Positions 31,614-42,462 of a DNA stretch of 64,000 nucleotides are shown in pieces. Numbering within the stretch: position 1 is the first letter of the stretch; the number at the start of each line of letters is the position of its first letter. Source of the stretch: Entamoeba invadens IP1 (lineage: Eukaryota; Evosea; Mastigamoebida; Endamoebidae). Location: NCBI RefSeq assembly GCF_000330505.1, contig NW_004440163.1, positions 95,205-159,204 on the forward strand, in the 5' to 3' direction. The translations under genes and the position numbers were made by a program. Below the pieces are notes generated by a model. The model was not told the DNA's origin. It saw only the letters and a list, made by a program, of their open reading frames with translations, and did not search any database.

Positions 31614-33316
31614 ATGGAGGAGAGCGAAGTTTCTCATTCCCCGATCCCATTGACTTTATCTGTTCCGCTAACTTCTCCAAAGCCCTCCACGCCACCGCAC
31701 TCCAGTTTGTTAACTCGCCGATCCAATTTTTTACCCTCGTAATCCCCGAACAAAATTAGAGGAAAACTTTGACACTTTTTGAGTGAAAATTACTCACTAT
31801 TTTAGGCGAGACGACGGCAGTGATTGTAGACAGTGAAATAGTCCCATCAGACCCAACAAGACCCATTTCAACGCATGGGACAATGAGTTGGGTCAATTTG
31901 GCGATGGTTGTCTATTTTTCAATAGGAGGCGGTCCTTTTGGGTTTGAGGAGTCGATATTAGTGTCGAACCCTGCGTGGGCGTTATGGTCGTTATTAGTCG
32001 TTGCATTACTATGGGCTCTTCCACAGTCAATGACAATGGCAGAATTATCAGTGAGATATGAAGGAGGGTATAACGAGTGGGTGTTCAAGGCTTTTGGGTT
32101 TCATGTTGGACTCTTCCACTCGATTGTTCGAACGGTGTTTAACGTTGCGTGTAATGCAGGGTACATCGCATTGTATTACGACTACATTAATTCGATATAC
32201 CATCAAACACTCTTTTTTGATTACGAGGATGTTTCGATGACCTATTTCTTACTCAAAATCCCAACAATTGTGATGTTTTTGTGTTTGTTAGTCACGGTCA
32301 ATGTTATTGGTGCAAAACAGTTATCGACTGTTGGTATCTTCCTCACAGTCGGTGTGATCCTTCCATTCATCGTGTGTTTTTTCATAGCAACGCCGCACTT
32401 GGATTTGAGTCAATTAGTCAATTTTACAGTCGTTTCTGAAGATTCGTCATTTCCTAAATTGGTCTCTATCATCATGTTTAACTTGATGGGGTGGGACTTC
32501 GTCGGGAACGTCTCGTCGCAAGCAAAAAAGCCAAAACGGGATGTACCGGTTGCCATGGTTGTTGCGTTGGTCTTAGTTGTGTTGACATACACTGTCCCAA
32601 CAATGGACTTAGTCACCACTTTAGATTTCACGCAACCGCCAAGCGTACCAGGCTCTCCATATTCTTCATTAGAACCGTTATACTCTTCAATGGCAAAAAA
32701 GCTGTGGAAACCATTATCTTATGTCATTACCGTCGCCACAATTTTGGGTGTTTTTGGACTTGCTTCTATGTTCCTTCAAACCAGCTCACAAGCCCTTTCT
32801 CATGCAACACAATTCAACTTTTTACCTCGAGTATTCTCATTAACGTTTGCGGGGACGAACACTCCATACTTCGCAATTTTGTTTCAAACTGTCTTTGCAG
32901 GGTTTATCTCAATTTTCGTGACATTCAATCAAATTGTGTCGGTGCAAATGTGGTTCTTGTCCGTCTCAACTCTTTTTATTATGGTCGCTTACCTCGCAAT
33001 CAGATGGAAGGCTTACTTGAAAAAGCGTGACGTCGAGGCACTCTTTTATTTGCCATTTCATCCAGTCTTACTGACTCTCTTCGTGACACCCACTATTTTA
33101 CTCTCCATATTTCAGTTGTTGTATAAAGTTGGTGAGTGGTATGTCATTGCAATTGGTGCAGCCACATTGGTTGTCTGTGAGGGCATTACACTTGTTGTTG
33201 TTTATTGTCAGAAGAGAAATTCGACAATCGTTACAATAGGAGACTCGCCATCGCCAATCCCAACTTTTACAGATATTGGCGTCATATCCCCCAAACCACA
33301 GGCTGAAATTAACTGA
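31614..33316 (+). CDS. APC-superfamily permease (PUT/LAT-like amino acid or polyamine transporter), two exons
   Basis: Twelve-span permease of 533 residues. The long frame begins without an ATG (GTG at 31820); adding exon 1 (31614-31704, starting M-E-E-S-E-V-S-H-S-P) across a 101 nt GTTTGT...TTTTAG intron gives a natural Ser/Pro-rich cytosolic N-terminus, with phase 1 matching on both sides. The first span contains S-I-G-G-G-P-F-G-F-E-E-S, the diagnostic S-G-G-P-x-G-x-E of plant and protist PUT transporters, and the second is followed by A-E-L-S-x-x-Y-E-G-G-Y. It likely imports polyamines or cationic amino acids across the plasma membrane; the substrate is inferred from the clan. Confidence 0.88.
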
Positions 33317-33612
33317 TTTTTTGTGAATGAATATCTTAGTCATTATATTTGTTTTTGAAGGACAATTATCTCTATTTCCCTAAGATTGTCATTGTTTTCT
33401 ATTTTCACACCCTTTTTATTAGACAATAAATTTATTATTGGAGTGTTCTTCTTCAAGAAAAAAAATCTTGCTCTAATTACATATGATATTTAAATGATTT
33501 TACAAAAAATATATAACATTTTTATACTAGAATCAATACTATAATGTACCTCATTAGGTAATAAACAATGACTTATACAATTTGTTTAATGAACTAAGAA
33601 CAAGAAAAATAT

Positions 33613-34338
33613 ATGGGAAAAACATTGAAAGACATTACCACTGAGATAAAGAACGCTGTTGGTAAAAGAAGGAAATTGAACGGAGTGATAGAAGAAGCTA
33701 TTTGCAATTTATCGGATGTAATGAACGACATAAGTAATGTTAAGGTACTGAGTAAACAGATCAAAGAAAATGAAGAAAAGATCTCAACACAAGAGTCCGA
33801 AATCGAGAAGTTGAAAGAAGAAATTCAAAGGCTTGACGAAGAAAAAATGAAAGAACAGACTCAAGCACAGATACTGCTACAAGAAGATGACTTTGCAAGA
33901 AGTATTCACACAATTCTTACTAACACTTTTTATTTCCAAAACATCACCTTTAAGTATTTGTACACATCACCTGTTATAAACACTGATATTATGAATGCAA
34001 ACTTCAACTATGCACCTCTTGTGATCGTATTTCACACAACCGAGTCCAAAACGTTTGGGATGTTCTCAAACCTCTTTTTCTTCTCCATTTTTAATGGAAT
34101 CTTTTTCCCCTTCTATCTCAAGACTGGTTCACTTGCCTTCACAAAATGTGAAGGCAATTACATCAGTGTGAACGGCGTGTTGTACTTCAAAGAGTCTGAA
34201 ATCATTTTGGACAAAGCCATCATTGATTCAACTACAGAACCAAGTCTCTTTTATTTGGAACACTTCACCACACAAACAGACAATGTCATCAAATTGCAGA
34301 TCACCAACTTCCACGCCTGGAATTTAATTTTTAATTGA
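33613..34338 (+). CDS. Coiled-coil plus TLDc-like protein
   Basis: 241 residues. Residues about 15-95 form a charged coiled coil (ENEEKISTQESEIEKLKEEIQRL). Residues about 97-241 resemble the Entamoeba TLDc-like domain: F-K-Y-L-Y-T-S, then APLVIVFHTTESKTFGMFSN (compare G-P-T-x-x-V-I-K-T-x-x-G-x-x-F-G-G-Y), then G-N-Y-I-S-V-N-G and a final strand. It is related in layout to the protein at 20063. No signal peptide. The coiled coil suggests oligomerisation. Confidence 0.6.
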   Translation: MGKTLKDITTEIKNAVGKRRKLNGVIEEAICNLSDVMNDISNVKVLSKQIKENEEKISTQESEIEKLKEEIQRLDEEKMKEQTQAQILLQEDDFARSIHTILTNTFYFQNITFKYLYTSPVINTDIMNANFNYAPLVIVFHTTESKTFGMFSNLFFFSIFNGIFFPFYLKTGSLAFTKCEGNYISVNGVLYFKESEIILDKAIIDSTTEPSLFYLEHFTTQTDNVIKLQITNFHAWNLIFN

Positions 34339-34417
34339 AATATACATGTTTTACCGTTACAAAAGGTTCATTACCCATTTCAAATCATTCTCAGTCAATT
34401 ACTTAACATCGCTACAA

Positions 34418-35095
34418 TCATTCCTTTTTATTGAACGTAATTTCTGAATCCGAGTCCTCCTCCATTTTTGGTGATGTGTCTTGAGCATTAAATTCTTCTG
34501 CATGTGAAGGTCCAATGATTTCCTCCATCTTACTTCCGGGTTGTTGATCGTATGTATCCCTTTCCTCGCTGTCACTCTCATTGCTCGCATCATCATTTTC
34601 TTTATCGTCATTATAATAATCTCCATAGTAGTCTCCAGAGTAACTGTCATTACTGATAGAGTCGGAAGTTGGGGTGTCTGGATATGAATTATTTGGGTTA
34701 TTTTCCGCGTTTGAGTCTTCTGAGTCGAATGAGTCTGAACTTTGATTGAGTAAATCTTTATCTTCCATTATCACCATTTTATACTCCGACAAGTCTCTTA
34801 GGTTTGTTGTTTCCTCGATAAATTCGTAGTAAATTGGTTGTGTTCCGTCTTGATTTTCCTCCTCAATTTTGTGTTTTCTATCATCAAATAAATCGGTCAT
34901 GTTTGCCGTCTCCTTCATTTGTCTTGTGACGTCGATTGCCTTATCTAAATTGACTTCTATCCCTTGTTGGTCGGTCATCTTGCGGAAAATGTACACATTC
35001 TGTGACACAAACCCTCTCTTCCTTATTTTTAACGCAATTTTTTGTGGTGCGTCATTTCCCTGTAAAGAGATGATCCCTGGAAACATTCTCTTCAT
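34418..35095 (-). CDS. Acidic unknown protein
   Basis: 225 residues starting at an ATG at 35095. The N-terminal third is basic (KIALKIRKRGFVSQNVYIFRK) and could be a folded beta module; from about residue 95 the chain is highly acidic and disordered, with Asp/Ser/Tyr repeats (SGDYYGDYYNDDKEND). No signal peptide or membrane span. Phospho-acceptor-rich, possibly nuclear, but unassigned. Confidence 0.65.
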   Translation of the reverse strand: MKRMFPGIISLQGNDAPQKIALKIRKRGFVSQNVYIFRKMTDQQGIEVNLDKAIDVTRQMKETANMTDLFDDRKHKIEEENQDGTQPIYYEFIEETTNLRDLSEYKMVIMEDKDLLNQSSDSFDSEDSNAENNPNNSYPDTPTSDSISNDSYSGDYYGDYYNDDKENDDASNESDSEERDTYDQQPGSKMEEIIGPSHAEEFNAQDTSPKMEEDSDSEITFNKKE

Positions 35096-35231
35096 AGCAC
35101 CTCTCTGTGTTTTTTTTAGTGAAATTAATTAATTCTAGTATTAATAATTCAATTTATAATATAATACTTTAACTATTTAATTATAGTAAAAGTATAGAAA
35201 GAATAGTAACTCTATTCGTATTGTGTTTCAA

Positions 35232-36977
35232 TTATTCTGGTTTTGATTCCTCCTTCTTGTCTTCCGTCTGTGTGTCTTTGTTCTCTCCACTTTGTTTGTT
35301 CTGTTCGGACTTTTCCTTGACTTCTTGAATGATTTTATTGATGATGTCGATAGAAATCTTTTCCTTATTCTCGCTCTCCGCTTTCTTGTCCTCTTCACTT
35401 GTGGCAACTTTCAAAGACTCTTCTATCTTTTTCAAAGTGTTCTCATTTTTGTCAATCTCTTCGACTCCGGTACCATTCACAGCAGTTGCATTTTGTTTAG
35501 CTTGTACCATCCGTGGGTTACAAATTAAGAGTTGGTCATCGACTCTTGCAAGTCTATAATCGGAGTCGGTGTAAAACGAGAACATATTCAAAACGCTCTT
35601 TTTTGTCATAATCAAATACTCGTCGTCTTCCATCTTCCATACCTCATAGTTCTTCAATGGATATTTATTTCTCTTTGTGAAGTAGTGGCTTGGTATCGTC
35701 ATGACTTCATCGCCTTCGATTGGGAAGACGATGTCGGACTTCTTTTTAAATTGTTGTGTGAGTACCAACGTGTCATTGTCGACTTTCATAGCAGTGACAT
35801 CGAAGTCCAGATGATACGTCATTTTCCCCTTCTTCCCAAACTTTTTTCCCATAATGCCATACTTCTTGTAATTCTTGAAATACAGTTTAATGTGTTTCTG
35901 TGAGTCGATTTTGATTAACAGTATTTCACTTAAACTCTGCTTCTCTTCGGGTTGAAGAATTGTTTTGTTGACAAAGTAGTCTTGATCCAAATCGTCGACG
36001 GGGTAGACACTCTCCACTTGATTTGGTATCACCACATATTTAGTCTTGACAACACTCATCTTGTACCCTTCGGGTACTTTCTGTTGCACTTTATTGCCCT
36101 TGACAGTGTAGTACGTGTGTTTTCCCTCTCCGCTCAATTCATTCAGTTCACCAAATTTGACGGCAAACTGTGCAAAATTGAGTGCATTTTGGTCGATTTT
36201 GAATTGCATTGTCTTTGGAAATTTCTTGAGTGAATTTGATTGTAAGACCAACACGCATTGTTGTGGGTGGAGTTTGTCAATGACTTGAATCGAGAGGGGT
36301 CGTGTCGTCACAAATTCGTTTGACAAGATAAGAGGTCCTGACATGTTATTCATCTTGTGTCCTTCAGTGAATATCACTGTATTCCCCTGTATCACAACTT
36401 TCTGTGCGTGAATTTTAGAATTGACGCCAATGTGAATGGATGACGGGTATGTCTTCGAGCAGTTGATTGTGAGTGCTTTAATATCGACCAAATTGTGGCT
36501 TCCAATAAACCAGTCATTTAATGCACTAAACGTTGCCGAGTCCATTTGAATCGAACAATTCGTTTTACACTTTGGTATAGTGACATTAGTCTCTCCTTTG
36601 TTCGCTTCAAACACGTTGAATTTGCCCTTCTTCATAACAATAGCAATATCACCCTCTACTACCAATTTGGACACTACCGTATCAAGTGAATTGAATGTCA
36701 AAAAAGTGTTTGTCGCTGTGATTTGTTGAGGCTTCTGTTGCGTGATATTAAGTGGATACATCTTCTTCGGTACTTGTGGACAGTGTGCTACAAGGTTCAC
36801 AAAATTCTGAGTTAAGTCTAAAGGAGCCTGAAGACAATCAGCAATCTCATAGGAACACCCGTCACAGGGACATAAATTGGTGCCTTGAACTACCTCATAG
36901 TAGTTTTTGACACCATCCATCTGCCGGACAAGACATTGCTGCGAATAGACTTGAACAAGAAAGACAAACAAAAACAT
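35232..36977 (-). CDS. Secreted protein of unknown function
   Basis: 581 residues from the ATG at 36977; the frame is open from a TTG at 37004, but the ATG gives a clean signal peptide (MFLFVFLVQVYSQQ). A Cys-rich stretch (CPCDGCSYEIADC) lies near residues 35-50. A beta-rich middle follows, with repeated I-x-x-x-x-x-V-V-I-x-G type strands that might form a beta-helix. The last 80 residues are a Lys/Glu-rich helical tail. There is no transmembrane or GPI end, so it should be secreted or retained in the ER. Several N-glycan sites. Family not recognised. Confidence 0.7.
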   Translation of the reverse strand: MFLFVFLVQVYSQQCLVRQMDGVKNYYEVVQGTNLCPCDGCSYEIADCLQAPLDLTQNFVNLVAHCPQVPKKMYPLNITQQKPQQITATNTFLTFNSLDTVVSKLVVEGDIAIVMKKGKFNVFEANKGETNVTIPKCKTNCSIQMDSATFSALNDWFIGSHNLVDIKALTINCSKTYPSSIHIGVNSKIHAQKVVIQGNTVIFTEGHKMNNMSGPLILSNEFVTTRPLSIQVIDKLHPQQCVLVLQSNSLKKFPKTMQFKIDQNALNFAQFAVKFGELNELSGEGKHTYYTVKGNKVQQKVPEGYKMSVVKTKYVVIPNQVESVYPVDDLDQDYFVNKTILQPEEKQSLSEILLIKIDSQKHIKLYFKNYKKYGIMGKKFGKKGKMTYHLDFDVTAMKVDNDTLVLTQQFKKKSDIVFPIEGDEVMTIPSHYFTKRNKYPLKNYEVWKMEDDEYLIMTKKSVLNMFSFYTDSDYRLARVDDQLLICNPRMVQAKQNATAVNGTGVEEIDKNENTLKKIEESLKVATSEEDKKAESENKEKISIDIINKIIQEVKEKSEQNKQSGENKDTQTEDKKEESKPE

Positions 36978-37257
36978 TACCCTTTTCAAGTTCCTTTTTT
37001 TCAAGTTCCTTGTTTGTGTTCGAAATTATGCGGATTCCCTGTTTTAAATTTCTCTGGTATTACAATTCAATATCACATTTTGTGATATCCACTCGTTTGT
37101 AAACATCTTTTCAAAGAGTTGAAATACAGTTTTTTATAACGATACAACAGTATACATGAGATATGATTAATACTATGTATATGTTATTCATAATTAAATA
37201 AATAATATTGTAATAGTTTTGTATGATTAATTGTTTATTCAACTAAAAAACACAGAC

Positions 37258-39235
37258 ATGGCTAAACCTTTTTGTGTGATTTATACAACACAGCCCTTTG
37301 CAAACGATTCCACAAAATTTATTGTAGAAACACATCCAGTTCACATGGCCGATATGAAACTGTCTGTTGGTGACTATGTAGAGTTGCATTTGGACCAACA
37401 GATCATGGGTGTCTTTGAAATCCACCCACAGCCGGGCTCTATGCGATTTAGTTTGTTTTTACTATTACAAATTATAAATAAACCATTCACATACAGTGGC
37501 CTACATTTACAAAGAACACGCAGAACTCCACAATCTCGCGTCATCCGCGAAAGTCACAATTGTGCCGATTAGAAAGGCTTTAACCGTTCTGAAGACACTT
37601 CAGGTCACTACACCGATATCATCCCTTTATTTCCCAATTGTAATCGACCAACTTAGTTTGTGGTTCAAAAACTATAGTCAATACTAAAAGGGACTATACT
37701 GACGTACAGGCCACAACCCTCTCCACCCACACTTAAAACCAATTGTTTTCATCAACGGAAACCCAATTGAATTAGACATATCAATCACAAATCCTTCTAT
37801 GGTCACAAGAGATACTTTAATTTTGTCTCCTGTTCATTCACCGTTTCCAGTGTTTTATACAGAAGCAATCAATTCATTAACTTCGGCGTTAAAGTACACT
37901 CCACCGCACCAACTCGCTCTCCGTTCTTTTCTTATCACAGGAGCATCCGGCTCTGGTAAAAGTGTTTTGTGTGAACAAATGGCGGAGAGATCAAGGCGGG
38001 ATGCTATTTTCTATTTCACACCACATGGGGATATATCAAGTGCAATGAACTCGATATTTAAAAACGCATTGAAGTACAACGAAAAGTCTGTGGTCATAAT
38101 AGACAACGTCAACTTACTACCAGAAACGTCATTAAGTGCTCTACACAAACTCGACAATAGTGATGTCCTTCTCATTTGTACGACAACAGCCAAAGTCAAC
38201 TTCCCCTTTCAAAAGACGCTTCAAACGTCTGTTCCTTCCCCATCAGAAAGAGTCACTCTGATTTCTAAATTTATGAAAGACAACTCTAAAGAAGAGATAG
38301 ACGCGGTGAATGAACTGATGAGTGGGTATACACACAGAGACATCTCAACAGTGTTTTCCGAGTTTGAAGGAAATGTAGAGACTTTCAAACGTTTGATCAA
38401 AAAACATAAGCCGAGTGGGTTGTCAGAAATATCTTTGAACGTTCCACACGTCTCGTGGGACCAAATTGGTGGCAACGAAGATGTCAAAAACAGACTTAGA
38501 GAAGCTGTGCAATGGCCGTTAAAGTATAAAGACCAACTCGATTTGTTTAAAATCCGCGCTACGCGTGGAATACTTTTACATGGGCCACCCGGAAATTCAA
38601 AGACAATGCAAGCCAAAGCACTTGCGACAGAAGCAAAGTGCAACTTTTTAGCAGTCAAAGGGCCTGAAATGCTTTCAAAATATGTTGGAGAGACCGAAGG
38701 AAAGATCAAAGAGATATTCACCAAAGCACGACAGAATGCGCCATGTGTCATTTTCTTCGATGAGATTGATGGTATGCTAGGCGTCGCAAGTGAACGAGGA
38801 AAGGTGGGGTATGGGGATAGACTTCTCTCACAATTTTTGGTTGAAATGGATGGCCTTAAAGAGACTAAAATACTTGTGTTGGCTGCTACAAATAGGCCTG
38901 ACTTACTTGACCAAGCACTTCTGAGACCAGGACGGTTCGATCGAATTTTATATGTCGGACTTCCTGATAATTCCACCCGAAAACAAATTGTGCAAATATA
39001 TGCTAAAGATGTCGATAGTGAGGTATGGGCCGAAAAACTAGACGGATACTCCGGTGCTGAAATAGCCGGAATTTGTCGAGAAGCATCACTCTATTGTCTT
39101 CGCAAAAATGTCGACAAAATTAATGAGGATGTGCTCGAGTTAGCTTTCCAGAAATTTGGAAAGCCCCAGACCAAAAAGGATGTCATACTCCTCCACGAAC
39201 AATTCCAGAAGGAGCACGTTTTGCAAGGATTTTGA
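37258..39235 (+). CDS. AFG2/SPATA5 (Drg1)-type tandem AAA ATPase, three exons
   Basis: 625-residue type II AAA ATPase, expected to strip shuttling factors from pre-60S ribosomes in the cytoplasm. Exons 37258-37450, 37497-37655 and 37710-39235 are joined across GTTTGT introns of 46 and 54 nt, both phase 1. The N-domain is followed by D1 (Walker A GASGSGKS near 195) and D2 (GPPGNSKT near 409). D2 carries A-K-A-L-A-T-E, F-L-A-V-K-G-P-E, K-Y-V-G-E-T-E, Walker B FFDEIDG and the L-R-P-G-R-F-D arginine-finger block, as in SPATA5. D1 is degenerate: its Walker B reads V-V-I-I-D-N-V-N, lacking the catalytic Glu. Confidence 0.9.
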
Positions 39236-39366
39236 AGTTAATGATTGTTATGTTGTTTCCATTTTTTCATTCAATCTCAAATTTGTTAATTTTTGAGATT
39301 GAGGTTTTTACAACAAGTGACAAAACTCAAAATCAAAAAAAGAGAAACTTCAAAAATCATTTACAA

Positions 39367-40575
39367 ATGAGTCGAAGTGTTGCAGTCGAAAAGTTTCTTG
39401 GTTACGTCAAAATCAATTCACAGAGCAATGAAAATACACATGTAACACCATCAACAAAGTGCCAGTACGACATGCAGACACAGTTGATGAAAGAGCTGGA
39501 CGAGATCAAGACACCATACGTCTTCGAGAAAGAGAACTGCATTTTAAAGGTTGACATGCCGTCAACAAACGGATCGACAAAATCTATTGGGTTTTTTGCA
39601 CACATCGACACATCTCCGGAGGCTTCGGGAGAACACGTGGAGCCGATTATACACAGACTTCCAAATCAAGTCACTTCTGATTTGACTCTTCCCAAAAACA
39701 ACACGGTGATTGACAAGGCTGACATTGAGAAATACGCTGGTGACGAAATCATAACATCATCTGGAGACACTTTACTTGGCGCAGATGATAAAAGTGGTGT
39801 TGCGATTTTGATGGGAACGATTCATTCAATTGTCACACAAAACATCCCGCATCCGCGCCTCTTGTTTGTGTTCACCCCAGACGAAGAAATAGGAGAGAGC
39901 TGTGACCACGTTGTTGTTGACGACTTACACCTGGACTGTGCGTATTGTATTGATGGTGATGAGCTTGGAACGTATTGTGAAGATGGCTTCAATGCATTTG
40001 AAGCGACTCTCAAAATTGATGGCCATGAGGTTCACCCTGGAGAAGCGTTTGGTGTAATGGAAGACGCTGGTTACATTTTGTCTCAATTTTACACGAGTTT
40101 GCCTATGTCGAGAAGACCAGAGACAACAAGAGAGAATCAAGGGTACATTTTGTGCACTTCGATGTCTGGTGCTGTGATGCATAGTGAAGCAAGATTCATA
40201 GTGAGATCATTTGAAGTCGCAGAGATGGAGATGTTCATTCAATTAATGAAAGACCAATGCGAAGTTTTAAGACAACGGTACAAGAAGTCCACAATTACAA
40301 TTGAGTTTAGAGAACAATACAGAAACATGAAGAGGTATTTGCCGGGCGATTTGTTGTCCCAGAAGTTGGTTGAAGCGATGAAACACGTTGGTGTTGAGCC
40401 CGTCAAAATTTACATGCGGGGGGGTGCAGATTGTTCACACTTATCTGCTCATGGTCTTCCATGTATCAACATGTTTGCTGGCGGTAAGAACTTTCACTCG
40501 AGAAGAGAGTTTGTACCAATCAAAGCGATTGACAAGGGTGTTGAAGTTGTCTTGAAACTTGTTACTCTATTCTAA
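39367..40575 (+). CDS. Peptidase T (tripeptide aminopeptidase, M20B)
   Basis: 402-residue zinc aminopeptidase removing the N-terminal residue from tripeptides. The frame is open from 39232, but the family start is the ATG at 39367 (MSRSVAVEKFLGYVKI), giving the standard length. Di-zinc ligands and catalytic residues are visible: H-I-D-T-S near 79-83, G-A-D-D-K-S-G near 138-144, P-D-E-E-I-G near 172-177, I-D-G-D-E near 195-199, and G-G-K-N-F-H-S near the C-terminus. Such PepT enzymes are mainly bacterial, so acquisition by gene transfer is plausible. No intron, and it starts only 131 bp after the AFG2 stop. Confidence 0.93.
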   Translation: MSRSVAVEKFLGYVKINSQSNENTHVTPSTKCQYDMQTQLMKELDEIKTPYVFEKENCILKVDMPSTNGSTKSIGFFAHIDTSPEASGEHVEPIIHRLPNQVTSDLTLPKNNTVIDKADIEKYAGDEIITSSGDTLLGADDKSGVAILMGTIHSIVTQNIPHPRLLFVFTPDEEIGESCDHVVVDDLHLDCAYCIDGDELGTYCEDGFNAFEATLKIDGHEVHPGEAFGVMEDAGYILSQFYTSLPMSRRPETTRENQGYILCTSMSGAVMHSEARFIVRSFEVAEMEMFIQLMKDQCEVLRQRYKKSTITIEFREQYRNMKRYLPGDLLSQKLVEAMKHVGVEPVKIYMRGGADCSHLSAHGLPCINMFAGGKNFHSRREFVPIKAIDKGVEVVLKLVTLF

Positions 40576-40674
40576 CAATAGAAGTTTTTACTATTTTTTA
40601 TTATTTTTTTACTATAAAATTATACTAAAAATTTATACTAGAACAGATAGAAGAAGTATAGTTTCAAAAGTCAG

Positions 40675-41613
40675 TTACTCGTTCTGCTTGATGAACTCAA
40701 GAGTGTCTTTGTAAAGCTTTTGTCTCATCTCCGTGTCATCAATGAGTTTGTTGTGACTTGCCAATTTGCAATCTGCGTAGTATCCTCCCGACACAATTTC
40801 GTTTTTATCTGCCAAAGCGCAGTGCAAAGTTGTCTGGCACGCCTCCTTTGGATTCTTCCAGAAGATGTAGAAAGAAGGTGAGAGCACCCACAAGAGCCAT
40901 GGGTGCCAGTCCTTCCACAAATTGGAATATACGATTCCTGGGTGGACATGGACAGCGACGATCTCTTTGTGTTCTTTTGCGAATTCGTTGATAAACATTC
41001 CAACAGCTAATTTAGACTCGAAATATCTCATTGCTGGTTTGTAATTCTCCTTTTTGCCAACTAAGTTGATTGTCTTTGGTGAGATGAACTTGTGAGCAAC
41101 AGAAGATACTGCTACAAGTCTTGGGGAGTCGGAAGCTAATAATGAAGGCAATAACGCTTGAATGAAAGCAGCGTGTCCAATGTGATTCGTTGCCATTTGT
41201 GATTCGACGTTTTGTTTGGAAAGAGCAAATGGAGAACACATGATCCCTGCGTTTGTGATCAAGATGTCGACTTTGTGGTATTTAGTGTTAATGTACTCCG
41301 CAGCCTTCTTAACACAAGCCAAGTCCATCAAATCGCACTTCACAAATTCCAACTTCTTATTGCCAGTTTCCTTCCCAATGATCATGTTCACTCGGATTTG
41401 TGCCTCTTCATGTCTACAACAGCAAACTACAGTCGCACCTTGTTTGGCCAACTCCTTCACAGTCTCATACCCAATCCCTCTGTTAGTCCCAGTGACCACT
41501 ACAATTTTGCCTGTTAAGTCGGGGTAGTTGATGTTAGTGCCACCACGACAGAACATGTATATACAATACACTATGATGACAAGTGAAATGGTCACACCAA
41601 CAAAAAAGAACAT
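40675..41613 (-). CDS. Membrane-anchored short-chain dehydrogenase/reductase (retinol-dehydrogenase-like)
   Basis: 312-residue classical SDR with an N-terminal hydrophobic anchor (about 5-22), as in RDH11-14. The NAD(P)-binding motif T-G-T-N-R-G-I-G is at 41-48, N-A-G-I at 121-124, the catalytic Ser in A-V-S-S-V-A near 170, and Tyr197 with Lys201 (Y-F-E-S-K). A C-R-H after the second strand suggests NADP preference. Likely an ER-facing lipid or aldehyde reductase; the substrate is unknown. ATG start. Confidence 0.88.
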   Translation of the reverse strand: MFFFVGVTISLVIIVYCIYMFCRGGTNINYPDLTGKIVVVTGTNRGIGYETVKELAKQGATVVCCCRHEEAQIRVNMIIGKETGNKKLEFVKCDLMDLACVKKAAEYINTKYHKVDILITNAGIMCSPFALSKQNVESQMATNHIGHAAFIQALLPSLLASDSPRLVAVSSVAHKFISPKTINLVGKKENYKPAMRYFESKLAVGMFINEFAKEHKEIVAVHVHPGIVYSNLWKDWHPWLLWVLSPSFYIFWKNPKEACQTTLHCALADKNEIVSGGYYADCKLASHNKLIDDTEMRQKLYKDTLEFIKQNE

Positions 41614-41838
41614 TTTTCGACTTTTTGAGTTCGCTTAGTTTTGAGGATTTGAGGAGATTTAACCCCCCAAATAAAGGAAAATGATTGAATGGTTGTCGCA
41701 CTCTTATTACTATATCAATGTATTAGTTACTTATAGTTATTTAAATATAATTTCTTCATTTGTTAAAATTAACTATATTATTTAGTATTCTAAAACATTT
41801 TTTATTAATGAAAAATAAAATAAAAACTGGAAAAAGAA

Positions 41839-42394
41839 ATGGAAGGGATTTTACAGTTCCGAAACACGTCAAATTCGTTCACTTTCAGCACCCCGCAAAA
41901 GTGGCAAATTGTCGACAACATTTTTTCGTCTGAGCCCCGACAAAACGAAGAAAAGCAGATTTTTTTTATTTCTGACATCGAAACAATTGCTCTTCACAAA
42001 AGTTTGTTTCCACAAAAAATCCAATGTTTTGACTTTTGCAAAGCAAAAAATTGGAAAAGTGTTATTGGACAAAACTAATTTGTAGCCCGAAAAACGCAAT
42101 TCGCGATGAAGTATTTGTATCAAAACAAACCAAGTATCATAGAATTCATTACCAATAACGAAGAATCCGCAAAACAATGGGTATCTTATATAGTTTGTTT
42201 TTATATAAAAAAATCTATATATATAGTTTGTATAAAAACTATAGATTAACAGACAGACACAAGCCAAATTGAAATTACTCTCTCTAGAAATACATAACTC
42301 TCCTACACAAGAAATGTCGTCTTTTATTCAAAGTTCAAAATTAAAACTTTCGGTTGACCCAAACACTAACCAAATGACACTCTCATCAAATTAA
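41839..42394 (+). pseudogene. PH-domain-like small gene with an in-frame stop
   Basis: A frame starting at ATG 41839 (M-E-G-I-L-Q-F-R-N) runs to a TAA at 42076-42078, then stays open in the same frame to 42192. A 52 nt GTTTGT...ATAG intron (42193-42244) then leads to exon 2 (42245-42394). The whole gives about 166 residues with PH-like character: an opening G-x-L-x-F-R, and near the end of the domain E-E-S-A-K-Q-W-V-S-Y-I-I, the C-terminal PH helix with its invariant Trp. The single stop interrupts an otherwise coherent gene: recent pseudogene, polymorphism, sequencing error, or readthrough. Confidence 0.55.
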
Positions 42395-42462
42395 TTTGTT
42401 GCTTCATTCATTCGTTCTGTTCTTTCAAATGGCGCAGAGTAATAACAAATAACGTCCATTAC

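Noticed and set aside
31520..31759. ATG-led 79-residue frame upstream of the permease
   Set aside because: It overlaps the permease's first exon in another frame. Its GTTTGT junction is out of phase with the downstream exon, while the M-E-E-S-E frame from 31614 fits exactly.
39232..39366. 45-residue N-terminal extension of peptidase T
   Set aside because: It begins at a TTG inside the AFG2 stop region; homology and normal PepT length begin at the ATG at 39367.
42057..42083. 27 nt GT...AG intron that would remove the TAA in the PH-like gene
   Set aside because: Far shorter than any intron seen here and the donor (GTGTTA) does not match GTTTGT.
41869..42267. 132-residue frame on the minus strand
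   Set aside because: Antisense to the PH-like gene; composition reflects the complementary codons and no family features are seen.
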